Assembly: GCA_026225945.1 (NCBI GenBank)
Contig: JAMJFZ010003656.1
Location: forward strand, 620,001 to 684,000
DNA from: Cricetomys ansorgei
Lineage: Eukaryota; Chordata; Mammalia; Rodentia; Nesomyidae
Direction of reading: 5' to 3'
DNA: 64,000 nt
The notes under the pieces are model-generated. The model was not told the origin of the DNA. It ran no database searches and worked only from the letters and a program-made list of their open reading frames with translations. This document shows, in pieces, positions 58,150-64,000 of the stretch. The number at the start of each line of letters is the position of its first letter. Position 1 is the stretch's first letter. The position numbers and the translations under genes are program-made.

Positions 58150-58322
58150 TTTTTTTTTTTTTAATTTACGTATGTATATAAGTGCTCTATCTGCATGTAC
58201 AATAGAATGCCAGAAGAGGGCATCAGATGTCATTATAGATGGTTGTGGTGGCTAGGAGTTGAACTCAGAATCTCTGGAAGAGAAGCCAGTGTTCTTAAAT
58301 GCTGAGCCATCTCTCCGGCCCC
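58150..58322 (-). mobile_element. B2 SINE
   Basis: T-run at left, 'ggtggctaggagttgaactc' and 'aatgctgagccatctctccg' at right: antisense B2. Confidence 0.9.
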
Positions 58323-58364
58323 CAGATTTTGGTTTCTTAATTTGCACTTCCAAGTGCTTTAACA

Positions 58365-58583
58365 TTTTTATTTTAGATTTATTTTATGTGTATGTGTTTT
58401 GCCTGCATGTGTGTATGTGTACTGTGTGCATACCTGGTGCACACAAAGGTAATAGAGTGTCATATCTCCTGGAACTGGAGTTACAGATGGTTGTAAACCA
58501 CAATGTGGGTGCTGAGAACCAAACCCAGGTCCTCTCCAAAAGCAACGAGTGCTCTAAATCTCTGAGCCATCTCTCCATCCCTG
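58365..58583 (-). mobile_element. B2 SINE
   Basis: 'ggaactggagttacagatgg', 'acaatgtgggtgctgagaac' and 'ctgagccatctctccatccc': a second antisense B2 next to the first. A remnant with 'caatctctccagcccc' follows at 58590-58655. Confidence 0.92.
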
Positions 58584-58679
58584 TGCTTTCTTTTTTTTAA
58601 ACTCACTGAGTCCACTTAGTGCTACCAGTATGAGCAATCTCTCCAGCCCCAAGTGCTTTTTAAAAAAAATCTGAATCTT

Positions 58680-58790
58680 AGCTGGTATGGTGTACAGGCT
58701 TATAATCCCAGTGCTCAGGAGGCAGGGGCAGAAGGATTATTTTAATTGTTCTAAGGTCACCTGGGGCTATGTAGTGAATATGGTAATTAC
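58680..58790 (+). mobile_element. Old B1-like SINE
   Basis: 'agctggtatggtgtacaggc' and 'cagtgctcaggaggcagggg' are B1-like; the 3' part is diverged. Confidence 0.65.
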
Positions 58791-58847
58791 CAGGTCATCC
58801 ATGGCACCTAGACCCTACCTCCTTGTTTTTTAATAAATACAAATCAA

Positions 58848-58889
58848 CTCCTCTCTCTCCCTCTCCCTCTCCCTCTCCCTCTCCCTCTC

Positions 58890-58969
<80 letters not shown>

Positions 58970-58991
58970 CCTCCTTCCTTCCCTCCCCCCC
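58848..58991. repeat. (CT)n pyrimidine tract
   Basis: 144 bases without a single purine on the plus strand, mostly CT with CCCTCT blocks at the left. Further C/T-rich text to about 59040. It gives artefactual frames on both strands (94 codons plus, 91 minus). It could form triplex H-DNA. Confidence 0.98.
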
Positions 58992-59044
58992 ACTCTCTCT
59001 TTCCCTCTCCTCCCCGATTCCTCCTTCCCTCCTTTCCTATCTCC

Positions 59045-59112
59045 CTCACCAACCCCCAGGCCTCATACATGGTAAATCAACACTCTACCATTAAGCTGCA
59101 TGCCTAGCCCTT
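59045..59112 (-). mobile_element. ID-like SINE fragment
   Basis: 'cctcatacatggtaaatcaa' and 'ctaccattaagctgcatgcc' are the antisense of an ID/B4 monomer. Confidence 0.65.
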
Positions 59113-59225
59113 GTATCTTTACATTGAAGGGGATGCAGACTTTTGTGGCTTCTGGACAAAGCTACTGAGACAAAATCATAAAATCCTAGGCTGACCTTTG
59201 ATGAATCAATTCAATTAAACGGTTA

Positions 59226-59612
59226 CTTTAGTTTGCTTTCTATTGCTGTGATAAGGACCATGACCAAAAGCACCTTGGGGAGGAAAAGGTTTATTTCAGT
59301 TTTACAGCTCACGGTCCATCATGAAGGGAAATCGGAGCAGGAACTCAAGGCAAGAACCTGCAGGCAGGACCTGAAGCAGAACCATGGAATAACACTGTTT
59401 ACTGGCTTGCTCCTCATAGCTCACTCAGCTTGCTTTCTTAAACAACTCAGGACTACCAGCACAGCAATGGCACTACCCACATCAACCATTAATCCAAGAA
59501 AATGCCCCCAGACTTTCCTACAGGCCAATCTGTGGAAGCATTTTCTCAGGTGAAGTTCCCTCTTCCCAAATGACCCTAGCTGTATCAAGTCAACAAAACC
59601 TATTGTAAGGCT
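59226..59612 (-). mobile_element. LTR-like repeat (family A)
   Basis: 'gctttctattgctgtgataa', 'ctgcaggcaggacctgaagc' and 'ctttcctacaggccaatctg' match 43872-44266 in the same orientation. Confidence 0.8.
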
Positions 59613-60059
59613 TCATTAATTTACTGACAAGTATTTTTACCTAAAAATGCAAGGTATAGACTTGAAATACCAACAAGAATCAGATTCAGCTAATTTTTAA
59701 AAGCTGATGCCAATAGTGAGTAAATCAATAGATAAACTAAGAAATACTTAAAAAAAATATTTTGTTGGGTTTACAGAGGAACTCCCGTCTTTTCAAAACA
59801 GATAGTGAAATGTGTATGGGTGAAATAGTACAGTAATTATGGTTTAAAAAACTGAGAGATAAGAGAAGTGGATAGGGTTATGGGTAGAAGGCTGAGCTCT
59901 GAGTTCATAATTGGTATATCTGGGCATTGAGTCCACTAAGGCTGATTGCAATGTTCCCCTCTTGCATTTTTATGTTTGAAAAAACAATAATAAATAGATC
60001 TTTTTATAAAGAAATAACAGTCAAGGAAATTAACTAAATGATTATGTTCTCTTTAGGAA
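59613..60059. other. Unassigned AT-rich sequence
   Basis: No gene or repeat identified. Confidence 0.5.
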
Positions 60060-60365
60060 CACCAAACACATACATAATCTGAAATCTGAAATGTACCACA
60101 ATCTGAAATATTTTTAATGCTACCATGATACCACAAGTGGTAAGTTTCCCACCCAATATCTTGTGACAGGTCACAGATAAAATTTAGACACACTAAAATA
60201 GTGCATAAAATTACCTAATGTGTATAAAAATCACAAATTAATTGCATGTCTAGATTTGGGTCTTATCCCCAAGATTATGCACTGTATCTACACAAATATT
60301 CCAGAATCTGAAAATGTCCAGTATCTGATGCACTTCTACTCCCAAACATTTTTGGATAAGATATA
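60060..60365 (-). mobile_element. Tigger-type DNA transposon remnant
   Basis: 'aatctgaaatctgaaatgta' at the left and 'ccagaatctgaaaatgtcca' near the right are degenerate terminal blocks. The interior in reverse matches 14590-14710. Confidence 0.5.
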
Positions 60366-60447
60366 AGCAAACTGTAGTCCATAGCAATAATCATACAACA
60401 CTCCTCCCCCATCCTCCTCTTCCCTTTCTTCCCACTCTCTTCTCCCT

Positions 60448-60506
60448 CCTGTGATCATACAAATGCTAAGCAAGTGCACTACCACTGAGCCATACCTCAG
60501 CCCCCA
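60448..60506 (-). mobile_element. ID-like SINE fragment
   Basis: 'gctaagcaagtgcactacca' and 'ctgagccatacctcagcccc': antisense ID-type sequence. Confidence 0.7.
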
Positions 60507-60834
60507 ACCTTTCTATTTTTGTAGGTGAGGAAAAGTAAGAACAAGAGTAAATTGAAAGAAAAACAAACACCGTACATGTAGATATAGGGGAAAAAAACCC
60601 AAAACACTCACTGGTGATAAATAAGTGGAAGGTAATAATCAAACTGTCTGGAATGTTTTAATAAGAAGCAATTGAAACACAATGTACCTCTTGCCAGAGC
60701 CTCCTGTACCTGTTATTACTCAAGCTTCCTGGTGTGGCAAGTACCTACCAGCTGGACAGCTCTACTCGTGTTTCCTCATATACCTGCAGGGGTTAGATGA
60801 TTTGTGAGCATGAATAGATTTCTAATACCTGTTG
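60507..60834. other. Unassigned sequence
   Basis: No gene or repeat identified. Confidence 0.5.
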
Positions 60835-61620
60835 TTGGATATGTATATCAGTAAATGTATATGAGAGCAAATTGGTATGTTTACATACATTTATCCATGT
60901 GCAAGTGTCTATTTATATTCCAGTGTCTGCACATGAAAGTGCGCCTTTTATCTCGGTGTTTGATTGCACTTGCACATTGCTGACGTGTGTGAGAGAGTGT
61001 ATATGAGCCTCTCTATTCTTTTGTGGGTATGTTAGAGCTGTTACACTTCTGTATATCACTGAGAGTTTATATGTGAATGGAGAAGTGCATATATGTGCCA
61101 GGATGTACATATCTGTATTGTTAAGTGTACCTAATCTATGTGAGGGGAAGCAAGCTGATGCTTCAGAGTAGAGTATATTCATATAGGTGATCAATTTTTT
61201 ACTTGCCTGCAAATATATCTGTAGGTATCTCGGGGGGGGGGGATTCTATCTGTGTATATATACCTAGGAAGCACATTTCAAATGTTTGTGAATTTGATGT
61301 TGTGAGTGATATTTAATCTGAATGTTAGTTTTGTAGCGGTGTTTATATATGTGATGATGTAGCTATGCTGATGTGAGATTTTGAATATGTGGCAGTATTT
61401 GGGCAATCAGATATATCAGTTTAATGGGTATATAGGAGTCTATGTATAAAATGGCAATAGGTTTGCCTTGTGTATTTACTCATCAATATTTGAATGTAAG
61501 TGTGAGTGTCTGTGTGTGTGTGCGTGCACATGTATGTGTGTATTAGGAGAACTCTAAGAGGAGACAGGGTTGTGAACCACTGAATATGTGTATGTGAGTG
61601 ATTGTGTCATTGTGTTTGAT
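60835..61620 (+). repeat. Degenerate TG-rich tract, second block
   Basis: The same style of aperiodic TG/TA-rich plus-strand text as 49330-55310. It includes an 11-G run (61232-61242) and short TG runs near 61507-61540. The only longer frame, 99 codons minus (60913-61212), follows from composition. Confidence 0.7.
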
Positions 61621-62188
61621 GACCAAACCTTAGACCTCACTTAATATGTTTTTATATAACAAATTCAATACATAAAATTTGTCCTTTACTATCTGGAAAT
61701 GGAATTTGTATATAATATAATATCTCTGCACATCATTTCAAAAGAAGTCCATACCATACCTACACAATATACATATTGTATTAACTATAATACAAATAAG
61801 AAATGATTTGTAATAATTTTATTTAGGTATATAAGTGCCTGAGTGTGGCACTCTTCAGGAGATTCAAGAAAATAATTAGAGACTTGTAAGTACCTATAAT
61901 AAGTAAATGTAGTTTAGAAGAAAAGTCAGGCTCATGAAGTACAGGAAAATGATAGGCAGAAACTTTCTATTAAGATTTTACAAAATAGTGAAGTGCACTG
62001 AAAAGCAAAATACAGTCTCCTCTTGATTCATATGACATATGAATAATTCAGTGCTGCTAAAGCTAGGAGAAAAAAATTCTCCTTTATCTTAATAAAAGAG
62101 ATTCTAGGCTCAGCTAAAAATCCTAGGAGTTGCAAGACATGTGATAGTAATATCAGACTACCCCACATATCACTAAGTGATGAACACT
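61621..62188. other. Unassigned AT-rich sequence
   Basis: No gene or repeat identified. Confidence 0.5.
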
Positions 62189-62249
62189 CTCTCTCTACAC
62201 CCCTAAATATTAAAGCATCTTGCACTAATATTTAGGGGTGTAGAGAGAG
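62189..62249. repeat. Perfect 24-bp inverted repeat, 13-base loop
   Basis: Arms 62189-62212 and 62226-62249 are exact reverse complements, with the loop at 62213-62225. A transcript from either strand would form an uninterrupted 24-bp hairpin. No terminal T-run or host gene suggests a terminator, and no known family is recognised. Confidence 0.98.
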
Positions 62250-62295
62250 GCAACCAAGCCACCCCCACCCCCTTTCCTGTACATTTCCAAAATGT

Positions 62296-62309
62296 CCCCT
62301 AGGGGGCAG
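62296..62309 (+). promoter_or_regulatory. CTCF-like motif
   Basis: 'cccctagggggcag' fits the core CTCF consensus (CCNNNAGGGGGCRS style), with one less-favoured base at the third position. It lies in unique sequence 47 bp after the palindrome. Forward orientation. Confidence 0.55.
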
Positions 62310-62788
62310 TAATGCCTTTGTAAAGGACAAAGCTTTGGTACTAAAACCAGTGTGTGTGTCTGTGTGTCTGTGTTTGCTGTCCATGAGGCTGTTTGTGGAA
62401 GCCTGTGAGTGTGTAGATCTGTGCACAAGGGTGTCCAGGCACAGGCAGGTGTTTTCTGTGCATGTAAACTCATCATTTGCCTAAGCGGGGCCTCAGCTAT
62501 GGCTTCCAGACTGCTTTGAAGCACCTGACCTCATTTATACAACCTCTTCAAGCTTTCCCAGGAACACCAGCGCTTCGCTTGCTTGCTGTTTTGTTGTTTG
62601 TTTGTTTGTTTGTTGGGGGGGGCTAGGAGGGAGGGAAAATTGGTTTAGCTTTAACATTTGTTTACACTGAGACCCTGAGCTACACATTATTTCCCTCTCA
62701 GTCTTAGCATGTCTCCATCTCTACATGTTTGTGTGTTTTGCCTGTGTGTCTGTGTTTTTCTCACTATTCCTTTCATCTTTCTCTAGTC
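62310..62788. other. Unassigned sequence
   Basis: No gene. Short GT-rich text at 62349-62375 and a TTTG-repeat with a G-run at 62588-62625. Confidence 0.5.
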
Positions 62789-62820
62789 TTCTAGATCAGG
62801 GCTCCTTAAACTTTTTCTAC

Positions 62821-62957
62821 CTTTTTTTTTTTTTTTTTGAGACAGGGTTTCTCTGGCTGTCATGGAACTCCAGGCTGGCCTTAAACTCACAGAGCTCTGA
62901 CTGCCTCTGCCTCCCAAGTGCTGGGATTAAAGGTATGCACCACCACCACCCAGCAAA
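62821..62957 (-). mobile_element. B1 SINE inserted in hAT element
   Basis: T-run, 'gacagggtttctctggctgt', 'gtgctgggattaaaggtatg'. The 9-bp direct repeat 'tttttctac' flanks it (62812-62820 and 62959-62967). Confidence 0.96.
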
Positions 62958-63403
62958 TTTTTTCTACTTATGACCCCTTTGCACCCAAGAAATTTTTTAT
63001 GCAACCTCAGATATATAGTTATATAAGATAAGAATGCAAATCAAACATTTACTATTAATGAACAAATTTATCTGAAACAGTTCTCAGGCATACATATAAT
63101 TTTATTGTCATGAAAGACAAAAGTTAATTTGCCTACTGAGATGGACGTGCTTATTTTTACATAAAGAATTAAATCTTTGCTGAATATTTGATACTGCAGC
63201 ATGCAAGGCATCTTCAGTGTTTTTAAGAGTTGTCTGGTATGTTGATGCTGAAAACCGCACTTCACATAAATATGCAGTACAAAATGGCAGAACTATGATT
63301 AGGGACATTCCAAAAATTGTTGGAAATCCTGTCCAATTCCCAAGCCAAAATCCATCTAGTGATTTTTATGACACCCAAATCAGCAACTCAAATGGCATTT
63401 TTT

Positions 63404-63509
63404 AAAAATATTCTAAGTATTGGAGGTGGGGGTAAGACTGTGTAACTCTGGCTACTCTGGAACTTTCAGTGTATACCAGGCTGTCCTCAAACTCAGGGAG
63501 AGCCATCTG
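63404..63509 (-). mobile_element. B1 SINE, truncated, in hAT element
   Basis: 'tataccaggctgtcctcaaa' and upstream text are antisense B1. Flanked by 'aaatggcattttt' and 'aaatggcaattttt' at 63390 and 63510. Confidence 0.8.
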
Positions 63510-64000
63510 AAATGGCAATTTTTGAGATCAAACATTCTAATACAATACAATCTAATGGCATGCTAATTTGGTACTTACATGATAGCAGGAAAGTGTTAAA
63601 ACGTTTTTATTTTCTGTACTTAAATCATTATGTTTTCTAAAAGAAAAAATTGTGTGTCCAACAAAAACACTTCAATTCATAGCGTACGGTAGTGTAAAGT
63701 CTGAGCTGAGGTATTTCAGGTAGCATTTGTTTTCATTGGATTAGGTGCAGTGCAAGGTGTGCATGTTGTATGCTCAGAACCATGGCTTCAGTAACTTTTT
63801 ATGTATGATGCAACACAATCAACTACTCCCAGAAACGTGGAATCCATCATACATGTTTGGAATTAATTTTAGTTTTGGTTTTTAATTTTTAGTCATTACA
63901 CATCCAGAAATTTTGTAAAATTTCTTGAAACCCCCCCACATTCAGTTATGCAACCCCATAGGTAGTTACAACCCATAGTTTAAGGAGCTGTGTTCTAGAT

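Larger units (their letters stand above)
62797..63992. mobile_element. hAT DNA transposon, complete ends, nonautonomous
   Basis: Left end 'cagggctccttaaac' and right end (reverse complement) 'cacagctccttaaac' are terminal inverted repeats. The 8-bp target duplication 'ttctagat' is perfect (62789-62796 and 63993-64000). The length is about 1.2 kb, including two B1 insertions. The interior has no transposase frame; the longest are 62-66 codons. The ends resemble the Charlie group; the family name is not certain. Confidence 0.9.

Noticed and set aside
58795..59107. Arg/Glu-rich and Ser/Leu/Pro-rich frames
   Set aside because: They are translations of a (CT)n tract.

Overview
The window reads as nuclear DNA of a muroid rodent (mouse, rat, hamster or vole type). 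It carries many B1, B2, B3, B4 and ID-like SINEs, rodent L1 elements with Lx-type 3' UTRs, older MIR copies, hAT and Tigger-type DNA transposon remnants, LTR remnants and long dinucleotide tracts. I found no protein-coding gene, rRNA gene or tRNA gene that the sequence supports. Nearly every listed coding feature is a decayed transposon or retrovirus reading frame. Species cannot be fixed by reading alone. The near absence of young ID elements argues mildly against rat. Repeat family names are given by pattern recognition and were not checked with RepeatMasker.

Layout. 0-5.5 kb: AT-rich DNA, then stacked remnants of gammaretrovirus-like envelope genes, interrupted by LTR-like elements and a hAT element. 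5.4-6.9 kb: antisense L1 3' UTR and a B1 with a perfect 15-bp target duplication. 8.6-14.2 kb: degraded sense L1 carrying two B2s and a B1 inserted into ORF2. 14.5-21.1 kb: mostly unique sequence with a Tigger-like remnant, MIR, URR1-like, B4 and ID-like elements. 21.1-21.8 kb: an LTR-like element and a 7 x 30-bp minisatellite. 23.4-24.3 kb: a solo LTR nested inside an older LTR-like repeat. 27.6-28.1 kb: antisense L1 3' UTR. 30.7-42.9 kb: a run of about seven L1 3' ends, all in plus orientation, containing a local 120-bp inverted duplication. 43.3-45.4 kb: antisense old L1.

46.1-47.5 kb is a GC-rich block ending in a consensus splice donor (CAG|GTAAGT, GT at 47489-47490). From about 49.3 to 55.3 kb, and again at 60.8-61.6 kb, the plus strand is a long degenerate TG-rich tract. 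A reasonable but unproven reading is that 46-47.5 kb holds the promoter and first exon of a plus-strand gene and the remainder lies in its intron 1.

The window ends with a perfect 24-bp-arm palindrome (62189-62249), a strong CTCF-like motif (62296-62309), and a complete hAT element (62797-63992) whose right 8-bp target duplication is the last 8 bases of the window. The most unusual items are the rearrangement signatures: the inverted duplication at 35.7/36.4 kb, the palindrome at 62.2 kb and a 16-bp filler match between 475 and 2685. The in-register minisatellite at 21.6 kb and the long TG-rich tract are also notable. I saw no CRISPR array, operon or other recognisable undescribed system.
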